Below, one piece after another: positions 11,831 through 23,748 of a stretch of DNA of 43,463 nucleotides. The position numbers were made by a program, and so were the translations under genes. Under the pieces are notes generated by a model. The model worked only from the letters and a program-made list of their open reading frames with translations. It made no database searches and had not been told where the DNA came from. Position 1 is the stretch's first letter. Every line of letters starts with the position of its first letter. Where the stretch lies: contig SGPM01000241.1 of NCBI GenBank assembly GCA_004802725.1, forward strand, positions 1 to 43,463, read 5' to 3'. The stretch comes from Antrodiella citrinella. Taxonomy: Eukaryota; Basidiomycota; Agaricomycetes; Polyporales; Steccherinaceae.

Positions 11831-13503
11831 ATGGACAGCTTCAAATTCGAGGTTGTCTTCCCGGCTCTCGTCGCTGGACGGTTCTTGCTTGCACTTGCAC
11901 CTCTACCCGACGCTCTTAAGCATGATCACCAGTTGACTTCCCCATTGACTGCCTACCCACGGTGTGCGCTGCCAGCTCGATCGGTTGTTCGAGGCTCACG
12001 CTAACGGATGCGGATGTTCAGTGCAGGAAGGATTGTATCTGTTCTCGAAGGGTATTGACCCATACTCTGGAGGGATCTTCCGTCATGTGAGTTTGTTCAC
12101 CCATGATGTCTACTTCAATTTCTTGACGAAGCATTCATTCTGCTCAGTCGCCCTTGTTCCTTGCCGTGTTCTCAACGGCAATCCCGCTCACAAAGATTAC
12201 TGCGGCATTGTTATGGACAGCTTGCGATGCTATATCCGCTTGGGCATTGGTCAGGATATGGAGGGCACGGCAGCGGGTAGTCAGTAGTCCCAGAGATACG
12301 TTGATCGCTGCGCTGTACGTCCATTTCATATTGCGCGCTGTATCCGCCAGACTGACGTCACCTCGTGCAGATATCTTCTCAACCCATACACATTCCTGCC
12401 TTCATTGGCTCTCTCGAGTTCAACAATAGAGAGTTGTCTATTGCTTCTCTCTGTGATGTTTGCATGTGAAGGTAAACGGAGTCCATTGTCCTACTACATA
12501 CAGCAGCTAACAGGGATTGTAGGGCAAACATCTCCAGCACTCCTTGCGCTAGCATTCCTCAGCCACCTATCATTATCAGGCATATTATACCTGCTACCGC
12601 TCTTGCTCCTCTTAATCACAGATCCTGTCTCACATCTGGCAGCGCCACGGACTTTCCCTGCACAAATCAAACAGATTATCCCTGCAGCTAGCGAATTTCT
12701 GGTATATTTCTCAGTGCTCACATTTGTTTCAACGCTTGTCTGTGGCGGGTGGTCATGGGTCGAGCAAAGCTGGGGTGCAATGTATGTCCTTCACTGCGCT
12801 ATCTTTCATTTTACCAACGAATTGCCTTTGAACATCGCAGGTTAATGTTGCCGGATTTGACTCCCAATGTTGGCTTGTGGTGGTATTTCTTCACAGAAAT
12901 GTTCGATCATTTCAGGCCATTTTTCCTAGTTGTGTTCTCTGTATGTGATTATCTTTTTTCTGACATGAGGCAGTATTTTCATGACAACCTTCCCCAGGTC
13001 CACTTACTCATTTACGTGCTGCCCTTGTGCATCAAATTCCAGTGAGTTTGGGCTCCGCAATCGCTAATGACAGATACTCATGAAGGTGATAGACACGATA
13101 TGCTTTATGTTGTCTTCCTCATAGCCGGGGTTCTTGCTACATTCAAGCCGTATCCGACACTGTCTGACCCGGGGCTCTTCCTCAGCATGGTATCCCTCTT
13201 CCCCGAGACATACCCATGTAAGTTCACACTCTCAGCGCGCTGCTAAACCTCATCTGACGGCTGTACTGCTAAGTCCTTCGCCATCCTTTCGTCACATTCC
13301 TATTGCACCTCCACTCCGCTCTTCTCCTTCCCCTCTTCCACCATCTGTGGCTCTCGCAAGGAACGGGAAACGCCAACTTCTTCTATGCGTCTACTCTGGT
13401 GTTCGGGATGTCCAACGGTGCTGCTCTACTGGATGCCGTCTGGAGTGGGTTGAGAGTTGCCATTGGGAAGGTTCCGCAGACGCTTGATGTTGTGCAGGAA
13501 TAG
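11831..13503 (+). CDS. PIGU: GPI transamidase subunit PIG-U (Gab1/Cdc91)
   Basis: Nine exons (11831-11963, 12022-12086, 12148-12314, 12371-12471, 12523-12781, 12841-12940, 12998-13041, 13093-13217, 13274-13503) join in frame to 407 residues, close to the family's usual 400-435. The protein is hydrophobic with about eight or more membrane segments. Diagnostic stretches are LTAYPRLQEGLYLFSKGIDP, DPYSGGIFRHSP, ALYLLNPYTFLPSLALSS, GLWWYFFTEMFDHFRPFF and YPTLSDPGLFLSM. PIG-U acts in the endoplasmic reticulum membrane with Gpi8, Gaa1, Gpi16 and Gpi17, helping to recognise the lipid anchor before it is attached to proteins. The fourth intron is modelled as 12472-12522; an in-frame alternative acceptor at 12513 would add three residues. 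The ATG is the first in frame and is followed directly by family-like sequence. Confidence 0.95.
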
Positions 13504-13772
13504 ATCTACTAGGGTGTGTTGTACGTTTTTGTCACATTGATGGAAACATTTCCAACGAACATTTGAAGTCTTCGTATGATATGTGTGAGTCCGGACGTGA
13601 AACCTCCGTTTGAGCATTTCGTCACATTCTTTCACTTCGCAAGATGCGATTTGTACCGTCTGTACGCGTTTGAACAAGATACTGATTCACGCTTTCAATT
13701 GACAAGATGCTATACCTCATACGACCTACCCACACTCTATACTTTACAAGTTCCACTTGTACGTTAGGACGT

Positions 13773-15913
13773 TCACGCGACGGTCCTTGGAATATCATCC
13801 GTCTCAACCGCCTCCAACTTTTGTTTCTTCCACCACCGCCTATACGCATACCGCGACCCGTACCAGCAACCCACGACGAAGACGAAGGAGCCTACGATTG
13901 CCGCGCCGATGTACCCAGAGTTATCGTTCGCCTACGAGAACAAAGATGAGTCGTGTCCGATATGGAGGCCGTGAGTGACTTACCCGAGCCCAGCCACGCC
14001 ACCACCGACCAGCCAGACCGCCTCCATGCCCATCGTCGGCGTTCGCAGCGTCCTGGCACGGTGTGCAATTGTCGCCGATCAGTCCCATAATCGTGATCAG
14101 CGAGATACTACACGAAGAACGACCACTCATCAGTCCAGGAAAAACATGCGCGAATTGCCACGCGAAGGTCATACTGACCTGAATGCGACCAAAATGCTCA
14201 TCAAGGTCAAGAGCACGCTCAGCCCGGACATCGCGTTCCTCTTCACCCTCAGATCCCTCTTGATCTGCTCGTCCATCACCGGCTCTAGCATCACCTCCAC
14301 CGGGTCCTTGCCTGTCTTCTTACCGCTGTCCTCAGGCTCATCGTCTGCCTCGATGATCGTCACTGCCGATGTCGCTGGCGGATGAGCGGCAGCTAGGATC
14401 GGTAACGAGGTCACGGGAGGTGGTATAGGGGATTCAAAAGGATCCGAGCCAAGTTCCGGAGAAGTGGGAGTGGATGGGAGAGGCAGAGGTGCTTTGCGTG
14501 GTTCGAAGATCGCGAAGGTGCGGTCGGGAAAGCCGGAATATGAGTAGAGCATCAGGATGGAGTCGACAGAATCGATGAGGGTCATGCCTGATGTGAAAAG
14601 AAGCTGGAATCAAGTGGTGTGTATAAGTCAGGATGTCCGAGGCTTGAGGTATGGAGGGACGTACGGGTAGTATGACGATATCGGCCGGTGATATACTCTT
14701 TCCGTCGGTCCCCTTCTTGGCGAGAGCAGTGACTGCCAGTAGGGCGATGGAGGAGGCGGTATCAAAGCCTGATATGATGTGTGTTAGGAGAGACAGCTAT
14801 TGAAATAAACAAGGACGTACCGAAACCAAATAGAACCCCCACAGGATACATCTTCCAAGGTTTGTTTACGAACGTGACTATCGGCCCGATAATCCTCATC
14901 ATTAGAGTATTTCCCTGACTGCTCTTGTCTTCCTCTGCTTGCAGATCGTCATCTACGTCGCTCGGATCTTCTCCTAGGGCTACACGACGTGCACGCTCCT
15001 TCTTGAGCTGCGGGTGATCGTTTAGTGAAAGGTCACACGAGGTAAAAATGGGAACTTGCCTTGTGTCTCTTCGACAAGATATTCCACAGAATAATGGAAT
15101 TCGCGAAGCCTACAATGAAAAGAAAAGTGGCGCTGACAGCCGATCCTTCGTCCACCAAACAATCAGCTCGTCGAAGCAGCCACAAAGTGAACACTACTCA
15201 CCTACGATACCTCCCACTTTACCCACTCCATCAATGTGATCATACACGCTTGTGCTGATCGCAATGGCAACATTCTGTGCTCAAGCTTTAGCACGTTAAT
15301 TACGATTCCGTGAATGGCACCGGGCTCACCACTACGATCACGATAGTGCTGTGGCCCAGGGAAAAGTATAGTCCGCAGGTTACGGGAAGCTGTCCGAGGT
15401 TCATGAGACTTCTTGTCGCGTTGTCAATAGCACTGGGGATCCGTCAGAAAACACTCCAAGCTAGATCGGCATGAGTAGCTGTCCTCTTACGGTACATAGG
15501 GATGTGATCATACCTGGACAGAAAGCCACCGGCATCAAGTACCTGATATGATCGGCATCCAGAGCTAGTTTTTGACCGTCAACGGGACACACGAAGGCTT
15601 CTTGCAAGATCTACTAACCATGCCTCAACCCAATGGTCTGTGCAGAGATATGATTCAGAGCGACGATCACGATATCCTGACCGAAGATCACACTCACCCA
15701 TGCCAAAAGCGCCAAACTCAAAACAGGTTGTGTGTCCTTCTGTCGACCAAACAAGACTCCCGCCACGATCCAACAAACCACATTCGCAGCGAGCTCAGAG
15801 GAAAGCAATAGAAGAGAACGACCGAATAGGGTCAATGACCTTGCAGGAAGATAACGAGTGACTTTGGACCAAATTGAAGACGGTATACGGCGCAGAAGGG
15901 CCATTTGGGACAT
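13773..15913 (-). CDS. High-affinity nickel/cobalt transporter (NiCoT family)
   Basis: Eleven exons on the minus strand (15913-15698, 15637-15619, 15563-15542, 15432-15330, 15274-15202, 15145-15060, 15007-14821, 14768-14665, 14603-14179, 14107-13984, 13931-13773) join in frame to 505 residues. The NiCoT signature RHALDADHISAIDN (residues 77-90, the H-x4-D-H metal-binding motif in the second membrane helix) is present, with LGQLPVTCGLYFSLGHSTIV and, in the second half, LFGFGFDTASSIALL and LLFTSGMTLIDSVDSILML. It is a plasma-membrane permease for Ni2+ and/or Co2+; nickel feeds urease in fungi. Two consecutive exons are only 19 and 22 nt and encode the metal motif. The intron at 15059-15008 starts with GC (AAG|gcaagt). 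A 130-residue hydrophilic loop (LGSDPFESP...DEPEDSGKK) is inserted before the last helices. The first ATG giving family sequence was chosen as the start. Confidence 0.93.
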
Positions 15914-17072
15914 GTTTTCGACCCGAGATAAGATGAGAAAATGTTGGTTCAGCAGAACAACCCTTTCATTGATGGCGACTGGGGTTGTTCCCAAGGCAAG
16001 ATGGCCGAAAGAAAGAAGCAATCCGACGTTGGACCTTTGGTCAGATTCATTAGACGCACATAAAGATAAGGATAAGGTGGGCGCTTCTGAGTACAGTAGT
16101 CTAAGTGACATCCTGGAATCCTGAAGAGTTGTGTAGAGAGGGCTTGAGATTCTGCGATGGAGTCCACGGATTAGTCTCAAGGTAGAACATAGAGCAACCA
16201 GGACACGAGCTACCGAACTCCGGAGGCCAGCATAACCGGACGGAGTACGCGACAGGGTCGAGAGGAAGCTAGCTTGAGATCACAGCGGAAGACCTGCTGA
16301 GGCCGACGGTCAAGGACCAAATTGGGGGCTGTGGCGACAACATGAAGGACGTCGAGCGGCGGCGTCCATGGTCCGACGCTTGAGAAACAAGCCGTAATGG
16401 GTAGGATGAGATGCGAGAACGCGTCGGGGGTATCAAAGATGAGGGAACAGGTACTTGAGAGACTGAATTCGCGATGACTTGAGTGATCTACGTAGGACGG
16501 CGGCAAGATGCCTGTTCTGCCAGTGTCCGACATCAACGTGCCATAAACCCGTTCCGCTATACTCCTACGTGCCCCAACAACGAGAATGAAGTCGTCGAAT
16601 ACAAAAGCCGCATGGTTGCCAGACTGAAAGGAAAGTTCTGAGCGGTGGGCGCGCACGACCGTGACCAAGGCGATGGGCAATGCGTGACAGACATCACACA
16701 TAACCTGTCACGGTGTAGTGCGAACATGGGCGTCTGCTGAAAATGAACCTTCCAGTCATGGACGCGTCCGAGTCCGTCCAGGCCATTTAGGTCCCATCTC
16801 CTCCTCCTCACTTCTTTCCGCCGTTACCCCCTCCCCTTTCCTCGTCGTCCACAGATACCCGTCGTCGACGTCGCACAGCGTCGGACACATAAATCACGAC
16901 CCAAACTCACGGAGACATATTCTTCCCGACGCATTGACGAACACAGGGTGTTCGTTGACAGATTTAGCCCGCCTCATTCAGCCCGTGCATTCATCTTGTT
17001 AGATTATCTCTGCCCTCCAGGGTTCACAGTCGCATTGGCCCCCCTCGCTTGTATCATCCTCATTGGGGACTC
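15914..17072. other. Divergent intergenic region, NiCoT / SH3-RasGEF
   Basis: About 1.16 kb between two divergent starts. A 163-codon open frame occurs on the minus strand (16210-16701), but I recognise nothing in it and see no splice-supported extension. The 250 bp before 17073 is C/T-rich and fits the RasGEF promoter and leader. Confidence 0.5.
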
Positions 17073-20000
17073 ATGGCGCCGTCACGCCTCAGGATCGACA
17101 CATCGGTAGGTGGCATACCAGGTCCATCTTCCGCTTCAGCCACCACCTCCTCGCATGGGAGCAGCCTGTCTCCTCACCCTCAGCTTCGCTCCGCCAAGTC
17201 GACGGGCAGGCTCAGGAGCGCGTCATCGGCTTCAGCATCCTCTTCTTCAGCCATTCCTTCACGTGCGCTTCACAAAATGTCCTCTTCGGCCACTCTCCAG
17301 TCAGCCGGCCCCACCTCCACTAAGACAAAACCGCACTCAACTGCAGCTCCCCCATGGAATGGCACGGACGCTATCACTGCGGGCAGTCCCACGGAGGTCC
17401 CCTCGGAGTATGTACTCGCTATGCACGATTTCGCGCCGCAGCAGGCGAACACCACGTGCCTTTCATTCCGCGCAGGTCAAGTCATCCACGTCTTGAACAG
17501 AGACACTTCGGGGTGGTGGGACGGCGAGTTGGATGGGCGACGGGGCTGGTTTCCCAGCAACTATGTGACATCAGATGTAGGGCTGTTGACGGACGAGGAG
17601 CCTCCACAGGCATCGGTGAGTGCTCATGCTCGTACTCTTTACTCGCTTCTTGCCTCTTTCTCTGTTCTGTATATGTGCCGTGTTCATGAGGTTGCAATGC
17701 CCCATGCCCTCGTCTCGTGTCCTCATCTTCTTGGACACGGTCGGGGTCGAGCTGCGCGCTCCACCTTGCAGTTCACATTCCATTCAATGAAAACTTCAAG
17801 GCATCATCGCTAACTTGCGTATCTCAGCAGCGCCCACGGAACGGAAATGGACATATGCACTCTCTCTCACAAGCCTCCACGGCATCATGGACTAGCACCA
17901 AATCACGCAAACGCTCAAACTCTTTCACCCGGACTGATCACCGACCAATACCCGCGGACAGTCCGGTGGCAGACTACTCCTACTGTCCTCCGCTTATGGT
18001 TCAGCTTTTGCAAGGCATCTCGCTATTACAGAACGCGGTACGAGCCAACCGGATAACACACTTCCAACCGTCAGCAGCATGCATTCTTTCCGCTGTGCGC
18101 ACTGTCCTTTCCGATTTGGGCTGTCGCGCTCGAAACGCGCCTGTCCTTCAGCAGTATCCCATCCTGACGCGTGAGCGCAAGCGCATCCTGTCAGATTTGG
18201 CCGCTCTCGTATCACAGGCGCGGAAGGCGTCTGAGGCAGATCTGAACAATGATGCACGGGAGGTGGAGGTGGAGAAGATGGTACGACTCGGAGGACAGTT
18301 GTTTGCTCACGTGCGGGGCTTTCTCGCAGTTGCTGTGCAGTGCGGTATCAACGTGCAGTCCTCGAGTCACCAGAGCGGTTCCGAGTATGGGTCCACTGAC
18401 ACAGAAGGCCGTTGGGATAGTCAAGAGGGTACCCTTGTTCGCTCGGACGGCTCATCTACGCCTGCACCAGATGATTATGGACCTTACTGGGAATCTGTCG
18501 GGGACTCGCGAACGACGAACGGAATTGGTCACAGAAATCGACGGCAACGAGAGGCCACTGCTACACCTATGCGATCTAAGAGCTTGGTGGATTTGCGCAG
18601 CCGTAAAAAGTTGGACCAGTCAGAAGCTCCCCCAGTGCCAGAGAAGACAGTCGTTTCAATCCATAAACAAGCTTGGTTGGCCGTTACTCCTACGCGTCGT
18701 TTTGGCAATACCATTGGTCATAACGCACAATCCTCCGTCAGTAGTGTTTCATCGTCGTCTTCGCTGTCTTCAGGCGAGTCCGTCGGTACTCCTCCGACAC
18801 CAGTATTTCCCACTGGTTCTTCTACCACCGCCGAAGTCATGGACGCACTCCGACATACCCACGACCACTACTTATCCACTATCGCCGCCTTTATTGGCCA
18901 CGCCCACTCCCATTCCCGTACCTCGCATGCCTCTAGTACAGGGCACATGTACGACCTCGTCCGAGAGGTTGTGGAGATGGTTTGCAAACTCTTGACTATC
19001 GTGGAGGCTGTTCTACGACATCCAGATATCCCACTTGCGAAGGCGCAGGATCTGCGTTCGGCCAAGGCGAACCTGTACAGCGTCACGAGTACACTCGCCG
19101 ACGCCGTCCGCATGCTGACAACTGCACCTGCGGTTGATCTGAGCGAGGAAGACGAGAAGGCTTCGCTGCTACGCTCGGCTACCAACGCACTGAAGGCTGG
19201 TTCCGACTGCGTTAATGCCGTCAAGAAATGTTTGCAGCGGTCAACGGGTGAGCGGCCGTTCATCATCGAGCTCCCTAACGATGGCGACGTCGACCCCTCG
19301 ACGTACACACCGAGCAAGTTCTCGCACTACAACCCTGGCAAGGGTGTGCGGATACGCGACGCGTCTAGTATGCAAGCATTGCGCCAGCTCTATAGGAACG
19401 ATGGTATTGAGGCAGACGAAGAGGACCTTACTATCCAGGGTCACGCCCCTGTGTTCGCGGATACCACGATGAAGTTGAGTCGGAAGTCGGACGAGCATAT
19501 GGACGTCATACGATCTCCTTCACCGATTGACCCTGCGACTACTCCCATATCAGCGACGCCCTCGTCTCTGGACGAGGAAGCCACGCCTCACTTCCGTACT
19601 TCCGAGGAGGTCCAGACGCAACGTCCTAGCTCTCCCGTCTCCTTTGCCCCTACAGACGACGGTACGACGTGGGAAGGAAGTCTCAGACATCATGGTCAAT
19701 CAGTGGAAGAGAAGTTGCTCAACGGCGAGCTACCTGCCGTGCCAGAGATGTCCACGCTCGACTTCGGGCGGTCAGATCTCTCTTCGTATATCTTGTCACA
19801 CGACCATGCGCCAGACGACGTTGCGTACAACACTGAGGGTCAACTGGTCGGTGCTACTCTGGAGGCGTTGGTGGAACGTATGACGCCACATGATTCCCTG
19901 GTCGAGCCGCCGTTCGCCGCGGTGTTCTTCATGACGTTCAGGCAGTTCGTCACGCCTGAAGAGTTGATCGACACTCTTATTGCGCGGTACAACATCATGC

Positions 20001-21520
20001 CTCCGAGCGGTGTCCATGTCGACGACCAGTACATCTGGCAGCAGCGCAAAGGTCTCCCAGTCCGTCTTCGCGTGTCCAACTTTATCAAGTCTTGGCTGGA
20101 GAGCTACTGGCGACCGTCTGTGGACAACGTCATCCTCCCGACGTTGCACAAGTTCACGTCGGAAGCGCTCAGTGTTATGTTCCCTGTCCCATCTCAGCGG
20201 ATATTGGAACTCGTTCGTCAATGGCAAGCTGCTAGCGACGCGGGCATCACGCCGAAGGTCGACCGTGTACGAGACGCAGGTATTCCACTCAACCCCCCTT
20301 CAGTCTCGCCTTCGGAAATCCCACGACCGGTCATGAACAAGACGCTGCTGAGCTCGCTTCGTAGCAGGAACTTCGTCACTATCTCTGTGACAGACTTCGA
20401 TCCGCTGGAACTGGCCAGGCAGATGACTGTGATGGAGTGCACACTCTATTGCGCTATTCTGCCTGAGGAAGTGTTGGAGACGGGCAAAACGGGAGCGGGT
20501 AGCTTGGGTAATGTCAGGGCTGTGACGACGCTCAGTACTGTTATCACTGGTTGGGTCGCGGAGAGTATTCTCAACGAACCGGATACGAAGAAGCGGACGT
20601 ACTTGGTCAAGTTCTTCATCAAGCTGGCTGATGTGAGTTTTCCCTGCTTCCTCCGATTACCGCATGAATATTGACCTTTTCTTTTCAATAGCGCTGTACG
20701 TCGCTTCAGAACTTCAGCACGTCTCGTTCTATCTTGGCGGCACTCGATTCTTCGACAATCTCGCGGTTACACCAGACGTGGTCGGTGAGTAGCGTTGTAG
20801 TTGTTCCATACATATTCCATCGTTGCTGACTTTTCGCGTGTAGGGTCTTCCGCAGAAGAACAGGGTGCAGCTGGATACTATCCGCAAGTTAGCTGACCAT
20901 GCACGAAATTACCACGAATACCGCTCTAGGTTACGGAACACCGCTCCACCTGCTGTTCCCTTCCTTGGTGAGTGATCGGGGTTTGTTCGAACGCACTTCT
21001 GTGTTCGTGCTAACGGCATGTTGCATAGGTCTCTATCTTACCGATGTTACATTCTGTCGCGAGGGCAACCCCTCACACCGAGTCTCGCCCAAGAACCCCG
21101 AAAAGAAGCTCCTCAATTTCAACAAGTATCACAAACTTGCGCGTATCGTGCAAGGTATTTGTTTTCCCTGTGTTGTCGTGTTTGCGTCGTTGAGTCTGAT
21201 GGTTTGATGTGACTTTCTAGATATGCAGCGCTTCCAAGTACCGTACACCCTCAAGGAGATTCCCGAAGTGCAAGACTATCTCAAAGATGCTTTCGAACAA
21301 TCTAAGCACAGAGGTGATCTGCAGGATCTATATCGCCGTAGGTAAGTATTTGATCGTTCTATTTCATCATCAGTGTGCTCACGAGTTCATCTTCTCACTA
21401 CGCAGTCTACTTGTCGAGCCGAAGCGACCGGCCGACACCCCACCGACAACTGATATGCGCCAACTCTTCGGATGGGCACGCTCACAGTCGCAGCAACCTA
21501 CACCTACTTCTGCATCATGA
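17073..21520 (+). CDS. CDC25: SH3-domain Ras guanine-nucleotide exchange factor (Cdc25/Ste6-like)
   Basis: Seven exons (17073-17615, 17828-20632, 20692-20784, 20844-20967, 21029-21154, 21221-21341, 21406-21520) join in frame to 1308 residues. After a Ser-rich start, an SH3 domain lies at residues 113-165 (YVLAMHDFAPQ, SGWWDGELDGRRGWFPSNYV with the ALYDF-like and WW/PSNYV landmarks). A long Ser/Thr/Pro-rich middle contains helical regions. RasGEF_N lies at about 850-950 (ALVERMTPHDSLVEPPFAAV) and the catalytic CDC25-homology domain at about 1035-1270 (FDPLELARQMTVMECTLYCA, FNKYHKLARIVQDMQRFQVP). Known homologues activate Ras upstream of cAMP signalling (Cdc25) or mating (Ste6). The first intron is 212 nt, several times longer than its neighbours. 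No transmembrane segment is seen. Confidence 0.93.
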
Positions 21521-22134
21521 CCTTTTTGACATCTTCATTACATTGATGACCTTCATGAATCTTGTTTTGTTGCCCTTTCCTTTTTTACATTTCTCATCCT
21601 CATTGGTCTGCTCGGGCTTGGTCTTCTCCTCCGTTTGGTGTCGTTCTGTAAATGTGCAACACAGGTCTCCCTGTTCCATTTTCTCCCTTCTTCGTTTGTC
21701 TTGTTCTTCGTCGTTCTATTCGTCGTTATGGTGCCGTTGAGGGCTTTCGACGCGCAAGCCCAAAATTCGAATTCGAATTCCATCTCTGCATCTGTTCCAA
21801 CAAATCCCCCCCAATCTGTTCTCTATCCATACCCTCGTCATTTATTGCTGTCTATCTGTTTGTACTACGTCGTTCGCATAGTCCCCCCATTGAACCAAGC
21901 CAAAGTCTCTCTGATGACATGTCCAGAAGGCTCCTCCGAGTCTTCTCTTTTGTTACTTTCTACGACTACCAATATCCTTATTTCTGTCTCTTCAACCACT
22001 GCACATGCAAACAACGCAACGGGCCACGAGTGAACCACCAAGATCTAGAATCATGTCCTGCCAGAAGCATGTCCTGAAGTATCCATAACAGCAAAGCACA
22101 AACTGAATCGACCAAAGCGTACAACTGGTGAAAT
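21521..22134. other. Tail-to-tail intergenic region
   Basis: This holds the 3' flanks of the SH3-RasGEF (stop 21520) and the F-box gene (stop 22135). It is T-rich in the first half. A final small exon of the F-box gene might lie at its right end: gtaagt in the minus strand at 22148 has a possible acceptor near 22072, which would change only the last few residues. Nothing else is recognisable. Confidence 0.4.
21764..21780. repeat. Short tandem AATTCG repeat
   Basis: AATTCG is repeated almost three times, forming nested EcoRI-like palindromes. It lies in the 3' flank of the SH3-RasGEF. It is probably a chance simple repeat. Confidence 0.5.
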
Positions 22135-23748
22135 TCACAGCGACTTACCAGCCCATTTCGACTTTGCATGGCTGTACTTCGTGACATAGAACCCAGGACC
22201 GGGCGTCGTCCTCGTCAGAGTGTCATCGCCGTCCCTCCTTCTCCTCGCCCTCGGCCCCGTTTGGTTGGTGATCTGCACCTCCGGGTACGTCCACTCCTGC
22301 ACACCCGGCCCAAAGTCTAAGACGAACCCTCGACTCTGGTTCGCGCCGAACACGCGCGGACGTCGATGACGACGGAGTACACGGGACTCGGGTCGTTCCC
22401 CGGCGCGTGCACGCTCCAGCCCTTCCCTGCGTACCGGACGTCCCAGAACGAGACGACGCTGTGTCGCGCAGAGCCGGCAGCGATGTGTGCGCTCGCGCCG
22501 CCGCCGCATGAGACGGAGTAGATGGGTTCGAAGGACCAGGGGTCTTCGAACGCGAGGGCGGGTTGGAGGGAACCGACAGAAGCTGAAGACGCGTCTGGGG
22601 ACGCGGCGCTGGAGGAGGAGCGAGCGGTGTCGGAGGCGCGAAGGTCGTGCACGCGCACAAACCCGTCGAACCAGCCCGAGATAATGACTTGATCGGACGC
22701 GCCCCACGGAGAGGACATCGGTGCGGAGGTGATGTCGTATACAGCTGTGGGTCGCGTGTAGTCTTCCGGGACATCCAAAAGGAAGAACGGGTTGGGAGAT
22801 ATACCAGATGGAAGGACATCGTGCACTGCTAGAGGGTGCAGAGAAGTGGTACCGAATGTGGCATATTGCCGTGAGCTGCGCGTGGACAGCAAGGTGGACC
22901 AACCTCGGACGTCGAGTGCGATCTTCTCGGACGGTTCGCCTGACAGGGCACGAAGACACGCGGACCCTGCAGAGGAGATGGACAGGAAATGGGTCGACGA
23001 AGCAGAGATGCTCTCAACGACATTGTCCCCGTGATCGTCAAATGCCTCCCTAGAAGAACACGGAACGAAAATCATGTCTTGGCATCCTTGCGCATCAGGC
23101 AATTCGAGCTTCTCCAAGGTCCCGTTGGCGTACCCAACGAACACCACATGGTTGTCACCCTCTGGGATGCATGTCAGGCTGGTGATATCGGCCTTGGGGT
23201 GTGTGGAATCGCTGGTAGAGTAGATGCCCTCCAGGAAGACGGCTGGAGCGTCATCAAGAACCCTGTCGGAGGCTCCGAATCCGTAAGAATATATGAGGTT
23301 CCCCGCTGCAAGAAAAAGGCGCGAGGAATTCAGGGCCAAGATAGGCTGGTACTTGGCTTCCCAGCGATTGGAGAGAGGTCGTGCGATGAATTGGGAACGG
23401 GACCATTGTTGATCAATGAACGTGTTCACTCTATGTTCTGATTAGCAAAGGTGTATACGTCCGTGACATAGATAGCTGAGCTTACCTGGCATGGGTGTGC
23501 GGAGACCAGGTGGGTATGCTCTTCGCATAACTCAAGGACGGCAAGGGATTTTGAGTCACGTATACGCGCCAACCGAACGTCTCGACCTGCCAGAGTGTTA
23601 GTATCGGTCCCAGAGCTGGATTGGTGTACCGGAGACTCACGATCTCATGGAGGATTTTACAAGATCTTGAGAGCGATGCGAGCTCTCTGACCGTGAGGTG
23701 ATGCAAGACTATTATGATGACATCGGTAGGTATGGACAGAATATGCAT
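22135..23748 (-). CDS. F-box protein with WD40-like beta-propeller, apparent frameshift
   Basis: Minus-strand exons 23748-23641, 23586-23486 and 23430-22135. The N-terminus is an F-box (IPTDVIIIVLHHLTVRELAS then LSRSCKILHEI), followed by VETFGWRVYVTQ, TWSPHTHARVN and FIARPLSNRW, a layout common in basidiomycete F-box/propeller proteins. WD-like blades follow, including DQVIISGWFDGFVRVHDLRA. The first intron contains a perfect TACTAAC branch site. Such proteins would bring targets to an SCF ubiquitin ligase. At about 22358-22363 the frame carrying SPVYSVVID stops matching, and the expected continuation PRVFGANQSRGFVLDFGPGV is found in another frame, as if one base were missing. As written, translation ends at 22317 (440 residues); with the shift ignored it ends at 22135 (about 501). 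No intron explains the shift. A TATA box lies upstream. Confidence 0.78.

Noticed and set aside
13303..13503. Separate 66-residue gene at the PIG-U 3' end
   Set aside because: Its sequence (HLHSALLLPLFHHLWL) is the conserved last exon of PIG-U and splices in frame from 13217.
16210..16701. 163-codon minus-strand open frame upstream of the nickel transporter
   Set aside because: No recognisable family, no signal peptide, no paired splice sites, and it lies in a divergent promoter region.
22135..22959. 274-codon Arg-rich minus-strand frame overlapping the F-box gene
   Set aside because: Only its last 60 codons carry family sequence (the post-frameshift part of the F-box gene); the rest is an out-of-frame shadow rich in Arg.
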